From NCBI GenBank assembly GCA_945869305.1, contig CAMBOH010000007.1:1-41248 (forward strand): a stretch of DNA of 41,248 nt. The letters run 5' to 3'. This DNA is from an uncultured bacterium. Its GTDB lineage: Bacteria; Bacteroidota; Bacteroidia; Bacteroidales; Bacteroidaceae. Positions 34,280 to 41,248 of this stretch are shown one piece after another. The notes under the pieces were generated by a model that saw only the letters and a list, made by a program, of their open reading frames with translations, did no database searches and was not told the DNA's origin. The position numbers and the translations under genes were made by a program. Every line of letters begins with the position of its first letter. Within the stretch, counting starts at the first letter, position 1.

Positions 34280-35263
34280 CTAATTTTTTTGTTTGAGTGC
34301 AAGGTAGGCTATCAGCAAAACACGCGACACTTTATTGACAATCGAGTAGAGCAAAGGGCACTTTACGACCGTTTCTCTCAACAGTCTGCACGCATAATCA
34401 TCGTACATCATTCTCTCTTCTCCACCGAGAATGTAGGTCTGGGAGTAGAAGAGCGACTTGCAATCCAACACCATTTGTTGGAAAGCGGGAGTGAGCGTCT
34501 GGTCTTTTTTTACCTGCAAATAGACCTCGTTGGTATCGAATGGGTGCACCCTGTTTTGAGGGCATTGGTTATTGAAGAAATGGACGATTTTGGCACGATG
34601 AAGGAAACGCACCGACAAGCGTATCTGGCAGTTGTAGATGTCGTCCAAGTCCTGGATGGCATGGACCTTCGCGTTCAGGACAGCCAAAGAGCACTGGTCG
34701 GTGTGGACGCCTTGCTTGTGAAACTCCTTCCACTGCGCGTGCCAGGCTTCAAAGAAGGCATGGGATGCGGGGGTGTCCTTCGTATAGATTACGCCACTGT
34801 TGTAATAATCATCCTCTGTAAAGCGCGAACCGAGCGTATTCTCTATGCCTTGAATGATATACTTGGCGTCTGTCATCTCTGAGAAGGGGCAGTGGTGGTC
34901 CCTCACCATCATCACGTCGTCCTCCAAGCTGTCCAAGTCCCGAAGACTGTCGCAGACAATGGTGTCGGTATCGATAAAGAGAAAGTCCCCTTCCACGTGT
35001 TGGCGCACACTGGTCTTCAGCCAGCGCGAGCGCTCTTTCTTGCCAAACTGCGCAGGCACTTCTACCCGCACGAGGCGGTCTATCACGGAAAGTGCCTGGC
35101 GACGGTAGCTCCCCATCACCTGGTCGTAAGTATCGGGGTCTACCACGCACTCCACCTCCATCCCGGGATTGTAGTGCTTCAGCGACCATGCCGAAACCCA
35201 TGCCTGCTCGAAATAGACATCGGCCTCGCCACTCACTGCGACATATACGGCTTTTGTTCTCAT
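34280..35263 (-). CDS. Putative glycosyltransferase (GT-A with DTD motif)
   Basis: This 327-aa protein looks like a GT-A nucleotide-sugar transferase. An N-terminal strand with YVAVSGEADVYFEQAWVSAW is followed by GDFLFIDTDTIV, whose DTD at 98-100 would bind the metal and diphosphate. DDYYNSGVIYTKDT (around residues 155-168) and HTDQCSLAVLNA resemble the acceptor region of GT8/GT77-like enzymes. I cannot place it in one CAZy family from sequence by eye. It lies 18 bp after the flippase gene. A role in adding a repeat-unit sugar is inferred from context. Confidence 0.75.
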   Translation of the reverse strand: MRTKAVYVAVSGEADVYFEQAWVSAWSLKHYNPGMEVECVVDPDTYDQVMGSYRRQALSVIDRLVRVEVPAQFGKKERSRWLKTSVRQHVEGDFLFIDTDTIVCDSLRDLDSLEDDVMMVRDHHCPFSEMTDAKYIIQGIENTLGSRFTEDDYYNSGVIYTKDTPASHAFFEAWHAQWKEFHKQGVHTDQCSLAVLNAKVHAIQDLDDIYNCQIRLSVRFLHRAKIVHFFNNQCPQNRVHPFDTNEVYLQVKKDQTLTPAFQQMVLDCKSLFYSQTYILGGEERMMYDDYACRLLRETVVKCPLLYSIVNKVSRVLLIAYLALKQKN

Positions 35264-35281
35264 GTCTTTGTCTTGGGTTAT

Positions 35282-36808
35282 CTAACATTCCACGCGCCGT
35301 CCGCGGCGGTGCCACTTCTGGAGGAACTTCTGCCTTTCCGCTGCCTGCAAGCCGAAGGTCCAGGCCAGGGCTGCGGTCAGGAGGAAGGTGGAGAGGATGA
35401 CGGCGCACTTCTGCAACGCTCCCGCAACGGGATGCTCCATATATATAAGGAGTAGGATGGACATCACAGCACCGATGGCTAAGGGACGCAAATAGGCTTC
35501 ACGCACATAGCACCAAGCGTCGAAACCGACCAAGCGACGAAGCAGGTAGAGCTGTATGGAGCGATGCGCGAGGTCGGCCACCAGGAAGAGATAGAGCAGG
35601 GACGCGGCGGGATAGCCCAGCGAAAGCACGCCGACGCCCAAAGGAATGCAGAGGAGGAAACACGCGCTCAATTCTATCTGGAACCACTTGATGCGTCCAT
35701 AGGCACGGATGAGCGGAAGCAGGCCGCCGCAACTCGTTGCCACAAGGCCCAGCCAAAGGTAAATCACGGTCAGGTCCGACACGAACGGCGGCACTTCTTC
35801 CAACCAGATGCCAAGGACGAAATCCAGCTCTATGAGCAGGGGGAAAAGCATCAGCTCAAAAAGCAGGAGATTGGCACGGCCTATCTTGTTGACCAGGAAA
35901 GAAACGCGCCCGTGGTCGCCGGCAGCGTATGCCTGGACAATCTGGGGGGCCGAGGCACTGTCGAACTTATCGGCAAACTCACTGACGTAGCCGCCCACGG
36001 CCTTGGCGATGGCGAAGGCACCATTGACGGAAGTGCCGAAGAAGGCATTGAGCATGATGTCGCTTCCAGAGGAACGGGCCATATAGGAGAGGGTTGCCAA
36101 GAGGTTCCAGTTGTTGAACACCAGCACTTCGCGATAGCGGGCCCAGCCGCGCACAAGGCGGAGGCGGATGATTTCGGGCCAGCGGCGGCATCCAATATAG
36201 TAGTAGATGCCCAAGGTATTGAGCGACGTGAGGCTGAAGATGAGGCTGTAGAGGCGCAAGGCTTCCGGACCGTCGTAGAGGGTCAGGAGGAGAATGCACC
36301 CCAAGCGCACAAAGCTGTTCACGATGTCCACCACCATCTGGAAACGGAACTGCTCGTGGGCGATGAAGAGGCTCTGGAAGGGACTGGCTACGATGCCGAG
36401 GCAGGTGGTGAAGATGGAAACCTGGAACACGAAGAGGGCATCGTCGAGGCGGCCCGGGGCCACGTTGAGTCCGGAGTGAATGTACCAGAGGCCCACGCTT
36501 TCGGCCAGCAGGAAGATGAGCAGGGCCAGGGCCACGTGGAGCAGGAGGTTGATGTTGAACGTGGCATTGACGTCGCCGCCGCGCCCCATCTCGGTGTTGA
36601 GGAAACGCGAGGTAGCGGTAGCCAGCGCATTGCTCAGGAAGGTGAAGAGGGCCATCACGCCGCCCACCACGGCAAAGATGCCGTAGTCGCTCACGCCGAG
36701 CACGGAAAGCACGAGGCGCGAGGTGTAGAGGCCCACCGCCATGAGCGTGACGAGGCGCACGTACATATAGGCGGTGTTGAGGGCGATGCGGCGGTTGGCG
36801 GGATTCAT
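35282..36808 (-). CDS. Polysaccharide flippase (Wzx-like, MATE/PST fold)
   Basis: This 508-aa membrane protein has about 12-14 hydrophobic helices and no cytoplasmic domain. The N-terminus (ALNTAYMYVRLVTLMAVGLY, then LSVLGVSDYGIFAVVGGVMA) is typical of the polysaccharide-transporter branch of the MOP exporters. It moves the undecaprenyl-linked repeat unit across the inner membrane for Wzy. It is 39 bp after the Wzc-like gene. A C-terminal charged tail (about residues 490-508) is unremarkable. A teichoic-acid or O-antigen flippase would look the same, so the glycan is not defined. Confidence 0.88.
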   Translation of the reverse strand: MNPANRRIALNTAYMYVRLVTLMAVGLYTSRLVLSVLGVSDYGIFAVVGGVMALFTFLSNALATATSRFLNTEMGRGGDVNATFNINLLLHVALALLIFLLAESVGLWYIHSGLNVAPGRLDDALFVFQVSIFTTCLGIVASPFQSLFIAHEQFRFQMVVDIVNSFVRLGCILLLTLYDGPEALRLYSLIFSLTSLNTLGIYYYIGCRRWPEIIRLRLVRGWARYREVLVFNNWNLLATLSYMARSSGSDIMLNAFFGTSVNGAFAIAKAVGGYVSEFADKFDSASAPQIVQAYAAGDHGRVSFLVNKIGRANLLLFELMLFPLLIELDFVLGIWLEEVPPFVSDLTVIYLWLGLVATSCGGLLPLIRAYGRIKWFQIELSACFLLCIPLGVGVLSLGYPAASLLYLFLVADLAHRSIQLYLLRRLVGFDAWCYVREAYLRPLAIGAVMSILLLIYMEHPVAGALQKCAVILSTFLLTAALAWTFGLQAAERQKFLQKWHRRGRRVEC

Positions 36809-36847
36809 GGGCGGAAGGCGGGAGCGGGCGACAGCCTGCGGCAGGGG

Positions 36848-38956
36848 TCAGTCCTGCCGGCCGTAATAATAGTAGTAGTAGTCCTTGTAGGCGTGGAGGC
36901 GGCGCAGGTCGACGGCATTGAGTATGATGGAAAGGTGCTTGTAACGGCCCGACTCCACTTCGGCCTCGAGTTCGGGAATGCGGCTGCGCTCGGCTACGCC
37001 GGCACGGACGATGTAGAGCGTGCGGTCGGCATAGCGCTCCATGAGGTTGGAGTCGGCAAGGTTGTCGGAGGGCGGACAGTCGACGATGACGTAGTCGTAC
37101 TCCCGGCGCACCCGATCAATCAGCTCCTTCATGCCTTCAGACGAAAGGAGTTCGGTGGGGTTGGGCGGAATGGTGCCCACGGGCAGGATGTGGAGCGTGG
37201 GGTAATCTTTCTTCACCACCTTGAGCGACTCGAGGTCCACTTCCTTTCCGCCCAGGTAGTCGGCGATGCCCACACACGGACAGTGGAGGCTGCGCGAGGC
37301 GGAGGCGCGGCGCAAGTCGCCGTCGATGAGGAGCACGCGCCAGCCCTTGAGGGCCATGACCACGGCCAGGTTGATGCTCACGAAGGTCTTGCCCGAACTG
37401 GCGTAGAAGGAGGAGACGATGTAGACGTTGTGGGAGTTGTCGGCATTGGCCATGAACTCCAGGTTGGTGCGGATCAGGCGGAATGCCTCGTTCACCCAGT
37501 TTTGCTTGCCAAACTCGATGACGATGGGCGTGTGGTGGGAGCCACCCTTGGTGCGCTTGCGGAAGAAAGAGAAGCGGCTGCGCTTTTCGCCGAAGAAGGG
37601 AATTTCGCCCACCACGGAGAGGTTGGAAAGGCGGGTGATGTCTTGTTTCGAGCGCACCGTGGTATTGAGGTTCTCGCGCACGAAGATGACGAATGCGGGG
37701 AGAAATAGGCCCGCCAGGCAGGCTGCGGCCCAGATGGCCATGCGATTGGGCGAGGTGGGGAGGTCGCTGCCGTGGGGCATGTCGACTACCTCGGTGTTGA
37801 ACGAGGTGTAGGTCATGCTGATTTCGTTCTCTTCCTTCTTCTGGAGGAGGTAGAGGTAGAGGCTCTCCTTCACCTTCTGTTCGCGCTCCACGGAAACGAG
37901 GTGCTTGGCCTGTTCGGGGTTGGAGGCAATTTTGCTGCTGGCCTCGCCGCTGAAGTCGTAGAACTTCTGGAGCTGGATGTCGATGGTCTTGATTTGCCCG
38001 CTGACGGAGGTGAGGATGTTCTGGCGCATTTCCTCGAGCTGCTGCTCCTGGCGCAGGATGCGGGGGTTCTGTGTAGAGGTGCCGGCGCGGTTGTTCTTGA
38101 GCTGGAGCAGCATGTCGTTGTAGTCGGCAATCTGGCGCTCGATCTGCATGTTGCCCAGCCCCGAGTTGGTCGGCAGGAGCTGGTCGCGGGCCGACTTGTC
38201 CCGGAGGATTTGCAGCACATACTCGGCCATGCCTTTCTGGTTGCTGAGGCGGAGGATTTCGGCGTCGGAACTGCTCTGCTGCTGGAGGTAGACATCGCTG
38301 ACGTGGGCGAGGTCGGTGATGCGGTGGCGGGCCTTGAAGGAGGAGATGCTGTCGTCGACCACGCCGAGGTCCTTTTCCATCACGCTGAGCCGGTCGTCGA
38401 TGAAGCGCGAGGTACTGGCGGCCACCTTGTTGCGCTCTTCGAGCCACTGCTCGTTGTAGACGCGGATGAGGGTCTCGAGCACTTCTTCGGCACGCTCGGG
38501 GGAATTGTCGACGAACTGGAGGTTAATGACGGTGGACTTCTCGTTGTCGATGGATGCCTTGAAGCGGCGCTGCAGGCCCATGGCGGCATGGAGGCAGTCG
38601 CGCTCGTTCTGCCCCATCTTCATGCGGCGGGCCACCTCCGACAGCACGCGGAGGGAGGAGAGCTGGCGAACGACGTTGGAGACGTTGGTCTGCTGCTGCA
38701 CGAGGGCCATTTCGCTGAAGTCCTCGCCGCTGGTGTTGCGCGACTTGGTCTTGCCGAGCGTTTCCTCCTTCACGAGGATGGCGGCTTCGCGGGTGAAGAG
38801 GTTGGGGGTGCGGTAGAGGTAGAAGGCAGCGCCCGCTATGCAGACGATGAGGGAGATGACGAACCAGTTCCAGTTGCGCTTGCAGAGATGCCACAGGTCC
38901 TTCACGCTGAGGAAGTCTTCGGCGGGCTTGCGCTTGGTATGTACGTTTTCAGACAT
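36848..38956 (-). CDS. Wzc-like polysaccharide co-polymerase / BY-kinase
   Basis: This 702-aa inner-membrane protein controls chain length and export. The N-terminal Wzz domain begins with a helix at about residues 33-50, followed by a long coiled-coil region (about 165-400) and a second helix (about 405-425). The cytoplasmic tyrosine kinase has Walker A ASSGKT near residue 520, Walker A' LLIDGDLRRAS and Walker B VIVDCPP. The tail has a Tyr cluster (six consecutive Tyr near the C-terminus) for autophosphorylation. No matching low-molecular-weight or PHP-type phosphatase gene is in the window. It follows the Wza-like gene by 28 bp. Confidence 0.93.
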   Translation of the reverse strand: MSENVHTKRKPAEDFLSVKDLWHLCKRNWNWFVISLIVCIAGAAFYLYRTPNLFTREAAILVKEETLGKTKSRNTSGEDFSEMALVQQQTNVSNVVRQLSSLRVLSEVARRMKMGQNERDCLHAAMGLQRRFKASIDNEKSTVINLQFVDNSPERAEEVLETLIRVYNEQWLEERNKVAASTSRFIDDRLSVMEKDLGVVDDSISSFKARHRITDLAHVSDVYLQQQSSSDAEILRLSNQKGMAEYVLQILRDKSARDQLLPTNSGLGNMQIERQIADYNDMLLQLKNNRAGTSTQNPRILRQEQQLEEMRQNILTSVSGQIKTIDIQLQKFYDFSGEASSKIASNPEQAKHLVSVEREQKVKESLYLYLLQKKEENEISMTYTSFNTEVVDMPHGSDLPTSPNRMAIWAAACLAGLFLPAFVIFVRENLNTTVRSKQDITRLSNLSVVGEIPFFGEKRSRFSFFRKRTKGGSHHTPIVIEFGKQNWVNEAFRLIRTNLEFMANADNSHNVYIVSSFYASSGKTFVSINLAVVMALKGWRVLLIDGDLRRASASRSLHCPCVGIADYLGGKEVDLESLKVVKKDYPTLHILPVGTIPPNPTELLSSEGMKELIDRVRREYDYVIVDCPPSDNLADSNLMERYADRTLYIVRAGVAERSRIPELEAEVESGRYKHLSIILNAVDLRRLHAYKDYYYYYYGRQD

Positions 38957-38984
38957 GGCTGGGAATGGGAGGGGAAATGCGGGA

Positions 38985-39797
38985 TTAGCGGATGAGAAGG
39001 GCGGCGATGGTCGTGGCCAGGGAGGCCAGGGAAATCCAGACGGCGGGGGTGTTGAAGGTGTTGCCCACGGACTGTGCCTCGCGCTTGCGCTTGTCGTTGG
39101 GGGTGACGTAGACGAGGTCGTTCTGCTGGAGGTAGAAGGCGGGCGACTGGAGCAGGCTCTGCATCTGCGTGAGGTCGACGAAGTAGACTTGGTTCACGCC
39201 GTCGGCCTGGCGGGTGACCATGACGCGGGTGCGGTCGCCGTTGATGGTGAGGTCGCCGGCACCGCTGAGGGCGTCGAGAATGGTGAAATGGTCCTTCGTG
39301 ACGGGAATGATGCCGGCGTGGTTCACCTCGCCGAGCACGTTCACGCAGAGGTCGACGTACTCCACGGTGACGATGGCATCGTCGACGAGCTCGCGGCTGC
39401 GGAGGCGCTGCTGGATGTAGGCGGCGAGCTCCTGGCGGGTCTTGCCCTCAGCACGGATTTTGCCGAGCACGGGAAACTGGATGGTGCCCTGCTCATCGAC
39501 GGTGTAGACCACCTGCTGCCGGGAGGAGGTGCTCTGCTGGCCGCTGACGGTGAGGGAGAACTGCTCCTCGAGCATGGCGTTGCTGCTGTTCACGTTGATT
39601 CTCACGCGGTCTTCGGGGTGCAGACGGAACTGGTCGCGGGCGGGCACGGCCATGCCGTGGAGGGCTTCGGCATCCTGGAAATAGGCCACGTCGCGGGGCA
39701 CGGAACAAGAGGCCACGCCCAGCAGGAGGCCGAGGGCGGCGGCAAGGGCAAGGAGGTGGCGCGCTGGGGTGGCGCGGAGAATATGGGGAATGTTCAT
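38985..39797 (-). CDS. Wza-like polysaccharide export lipoprotein
   Basis: This 270-aa outer-membrane-associated export protein has a lipobox (LLLGVASC) with acylated Cys at about residue 31. The polysaccharide export domain follows (FRLHPEDRVRINVNSSN, VYTVDEQGTIQFPVLGKI). An SLBB domain comes next (VNVLGEVNHAGIIPV, ILDALSGAGDLT), then a C-terminal hydrophobic helix (VWISLASLATTIAALLI) that in Bacteroidetes replaces the longer Wza barrel. It works with the Wzc-like protein encoded next. There is a 127-bp gap after the antiterminator gene. Confidence 0.92.
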   Translation of the reverse strand: MNIPHILRATPARHLLALAAALGLLLGVASCSVPRDVAYFQDAEALHGMAVPARDQFRLHPEDRVRINVNSSNAMLEEQFSLTVSGQQSTSSRQQVVYTVDEQGTIQFPVLGKIRAEGKTRQELAAYIQQRLRSRELVDDAIVTVEYVDLCVNVLGEVNHAGIIPVTKDHFTILDALSGAGDLTINGDRTRVMVTRQADGVNQVYFVDLTQMQSLLQSPAFYLQQNDLVYVTPNDKRKREAQSVGNTFNTPAVWISLASLATTIAALLIR

Positions 39798-39924
39798 GGG
39801 AATTACGCGTAATGCAAGAAGGGGGGAAGGGGCCCACGGGCAGGCAAGGTGGCCTATCCGGCCTTCGGGCTATGGTAGGGCATCGTGGGCGGGTGCGTGC
39901 GGATGGATGCCTCTGGGCCCGCGC

Positions 39925-40500
39925 CTACGGAAGCCTTTCGAGATAGGGGGCGGGGATGTAGGCGCTGATGGCGGTGAAGAGGCTTTCGACCTCCACGGCC
40001 ACGCGCTGCTGGCCTTTGTAGCGGGCCACGCGGCCACACACGCCGGCAAAGGGGCCGCGCACGACACGGACGCGCTGGCCTTCGCGGAACTTCTGTATCT
40101 GGTGGAAGGAGAAACGTACGTCCTGGTCTTCGGCCTGGCAGATGATGCGGAAACTGTCCATCTGGTCTTGCGGCACCACGACGGGGGCCTTGCAGAGCAC
40201 GCCGCCCTGCCTGAAGTAGCGGTAGTAGAAGCGGACGAAGGGGAGGTTGACGTTGTCGAAGACGAAGGTTTCGACCTCGGAGAGCGTGCCGTAGACAAAG
40301 AGGAGATTAGGCAGGCGCGACTTGTAGAGCTTCTGGATTTTTCCCTGCACGCGCCGCACCACACGCTCGGTGGGGCAGAAGGCCGTGCCGCCCTGCGAAA
40401 CTATATAGTCGTAGGCCTTGCGCTCCCTGCCATAGGTGGTCCGGAGCACGTGCCAGCATCGCTCATGGGCGGCGGGGGATGATGCCTGAGGCTGGTGCAT
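39925..40500 (-). CDS. UpxY-like NusG-family transcription antiterminator
   Basis: This 191-aa protein has an N-terminal NGN domain (CWHVLRTTYGRERKAYDYIV to about residue 110) and a C-terminal KOW domain (FREGQRVRVVRGPFAGVCGR, about 140-185). This is the layout of UpxY proteins, which let RNA polymerase read through long capsule operons in Bacteroides. The ATG at 40500 is preferred to a GTG seven codons upstream. It is the first gene after a leader of about 400 nt and is followed directly by export genes. No UpxZ-like inhibitor gene is present, unlike in the B. fragilis capsule loci. Confidence 0.9.
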   Translation of the reverse strand: MHQPQASSPAAHERCWHVLRTTYGRERKAYDYIVSQGGTAFCPTERVVRRVQGKIQKLYKSRLPNLLFVYGTLSEVETFVFDNVNLPFVRFYYRYFRQGGVLCKAPVVVPQDQMDSFRIICQAEDQDVRFSFHQIQKFREGQRVRVVRGPFAGVCGRVARYKGQQRVAVEVESLFTAISAYIPAPYLERLP

Positions 40501-40907
40501 AGGTAAAAAGCGGGTGGACACCCCTTTTCAGACAGTGGCCGCTCTGGGGCACGCCGTTTCTTCGGGGAGGGCAGCGGAGGCAAGTCCGCCGCACGCAACA
40601 GGTTGGTTGCACGAGGATGCGTGGATGGGTTGCTGATACAACATAACCACGACAATGGGGAAATCGGACACGCTAAGCAGCGTGCGCAGGCCGCTGGCTG
40701 CGTGCCGGGCCGTTGAATTCGAAGCGCGCCAAAGAGCGGCGCGGATGGGGCGAAAAAGGTGCGCTGGAATGGCATGTAACTTCCCAACTCGGGAGGGGAA
40801 CTACAAAATGCTTCTCATAAGCTCGCCATCTGCTGACGTCGGACATCCTACAGGTGCCGGAACGACAGGATGGTACTTTCTTGTTTACGTTTTCGCCAAA
40901 CATGGTG
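40501..40907 (-). promoter_or_regulatory. Long untranslated leader of the polysaccharide operon
   Basis: No credible gene lies between the antiterminator start and the candidate promoter. A small GC hairpin is present (CGCGCC 40725-40730 with GGCGCG 40738-40743). Long leaders are the sites where UpxY-type proteins act on RNA polymerase in Bacteroides, so this is the likely recruitment or attenuation region. This role is inferred. Confidence 0.45.
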
Positions 40908-40943
40908 CAAAGATAGCATAAGATTTCTATCTTTACCCCCCCC
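40908..40943 (-). promoter_or_regulatory. Candidate polysaccharide operon promoter with C8 tract
   Basis: On the minus strand TATCTTTG (40915-40908) matches the -7 box. Exactly where the -33 TTTG is expected (20 bp further), the DNA is a homopolymer of eight C on the plus strand (40936-40943), G on the template-equivalent strand. A small inverted repeat GATAG/CTATC (40912-40916/40927-40931) overlaps. The promoter is incomplete by consensus, and the tract could make it variable. Confidence 0.4.
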
Positions 40944-41073
40944 ATGAAGATTATCTCAGGTTGAAACAAAATATTTTTTGCATAGACAAGAATTTGCCAA
41001 TTTGACCAAACAAAAAACCTTTGTTATACACAATTTGTAAGCGTATCCGCGATGCTAGTACCTATACATCAAA

Positions 41074-41107
41074 AATATCGCTCAAGCTTTTATTCTTGAG
41101 CGATATT
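41074..41107. terminator. Bidirectional terminator-like hairpin
   Basis: AATATCGCTCAAG (41074-41086) and CTTGAGCGATATT (41095-41107) are a perfect 13-bp inverted repeat with an 8-nt loop. On the minus strand TTTTT spans the end of the stem; on the plus strand a T-rich GTTTTGTTCTT follows. It probably ends a transcript entering from beyond the window. The stretch 40944-41073 shows no gene. Confidence 0.6.
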
Positions 41108-41131
41108 GTTTTGTTCTTAAAAGTGCGTTTT

Positions 41132-41248
41132 TTCTTTGAGACTTTCGTCTGCGCTCGGCAAAGCCCAAGCAAGCATGGCTTCTGCTCTCACTGGCACGAA
41201 AGTTCTTTGAGACTTTCGGCTGCGCTCGGCATAATCCAAGCAAGCTTG
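41132..41248. repeat. 46-bp direct repeat, 71-bp period, cut by window end
   Basis: Copies at 41132-41177 and 41203-41248 match at 41 of 46 positions (both begin TTCTTTGAGACTTTCG and share CTGCGCTCGGCA). The second copy reaches the last base of the window, so more copies may follow. No credible open frame is associated. Sequences of this type appear to be common intergenic repeats in Bacteroidales, which is a recollection and not a search result. Confidence 0.75.

Noticed and set aside
40655-40921. Open reading frame upstream of the antiterminator gene on the plus strand
   Set aside because: It runs against the operon through the leader and promoter, has no recognisable domain, and its composition matches non-coding DNA.
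40800-41060. Invertible promoter of the B. fragilis capsule type
   Set aside because: I looked for inverted repeats of about 15-20 bp flanking the candidate promoter and found none; only the 5-bp GATAG/CTATC pair and an unrelated terminator hairpin are present.

Overview
The window looks like a chromosomal segment of a fairly GC-rich member of the Bacteroidales (Bacteroidaceae/Prevotellaceae type; genus not determined). The evidence is the gene families (TonB-linked beta-barrel, DUF4836, LruC-domain and OmpA-like surface proteins, UpxY-type antiterminator), promoters of the Bacteroidetes form TTTG-N20-TAnnTTTG rather than the sigma70 form, lipoboxes followed by acidic residues, and intergenic palindromic and short-period repeats. 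No rRNA, tRNA, CRISPR array, transposase or integrase was seen.

Layout. (1) 1-4.6 kb, minus strand: a four-gene unit transcribed from a near-perfect promoter at 4550-4581, encoding an ABC ATPase, an ABC-2-like membrane protein, a YtrA-type GntR regulator and a TonB-dependent-receptor-like outer-membrane beta-barrel. (2) 4.8-11.0 kb, plus strand: a heavy-metal efflux operon with a small His-rich membrane protein, a His-rich RND adaptor lipoprotein, a CusA/CzcA-type RND pump and a TolC-like outer-membrane factor. (3) 11.1-14.4 kb, plus strand: housekeeping genes, namely rplS with its own promoter, a foldable leader and a terminator, then a radical SAM enzyme, tilS and a small lipoprotein. A 7-bp-periodic repeat array separates the radical SAM gene from tilS. 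(4) 14.4-15.3 kb: an 860-bp gene-free stretch with a candidate structured RNA, a long hairpin and a nested inverted-repeat element. (5) 15.3-18.3 kb, minus strand: a MacB/FtsX-like permease with no adjacent ATPase, preceded by a four-copy 23-bp iteron array, and a DUF4836 lipoprotein.

(6) 18.7-40.9 kb, minus strand: one long, nearly gapless run of 18 genes that reads as a surface-polysaccharide operon. It starts with a UpxY/NusG-like antiterminator behind a leader of about 400 nt. Next come Wza-like export and Wzc-like tyrosine-kinase genes, a Wzx flippase, two glycosyltransferases, a PglC-like initiating phosphoglycosyl transferase, a PglD-like acyltransferase, an adenylate-forming ligase with an acyl carrier protein, a Gfo/Idh oxidoreductase, a GT4 transferase, a Wzy-like polymerase, a capsule-type glycosyltransferase and a DegT-type sugar aminotransferase. 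Only 17 bp later the run continues into an OmpA-like outer-membrane protein and two tandem LruC-domain lipoproteins.

In outline, the polysaccharide genes build a repeat unit on undecaprenyl phosphate, flip it, polymerise it and export it. The ligase/ACP pair plus the left-handed beta-helix acyltransferase suggest acyl decoration of an amino sugar. The LruC/OmpA trio suggests that a surface protein structure is produced together with the glycan. (7) 40.5-41.25 kb: a gene-free leader and upstream region with an 8-C tract next to a candidate -7 box, a bidirectional terminator-like hairpin and a 46-bp direct repeat cut by the window edge.

I see no clearly unprecedented system. The best leads are the ACP-linked acylation module and surface-protein tail of the polysaccharide operon, the iteron array, the heptamer array, the rplS leader fold and the candidate RNA at 14.48-14.57 kb.
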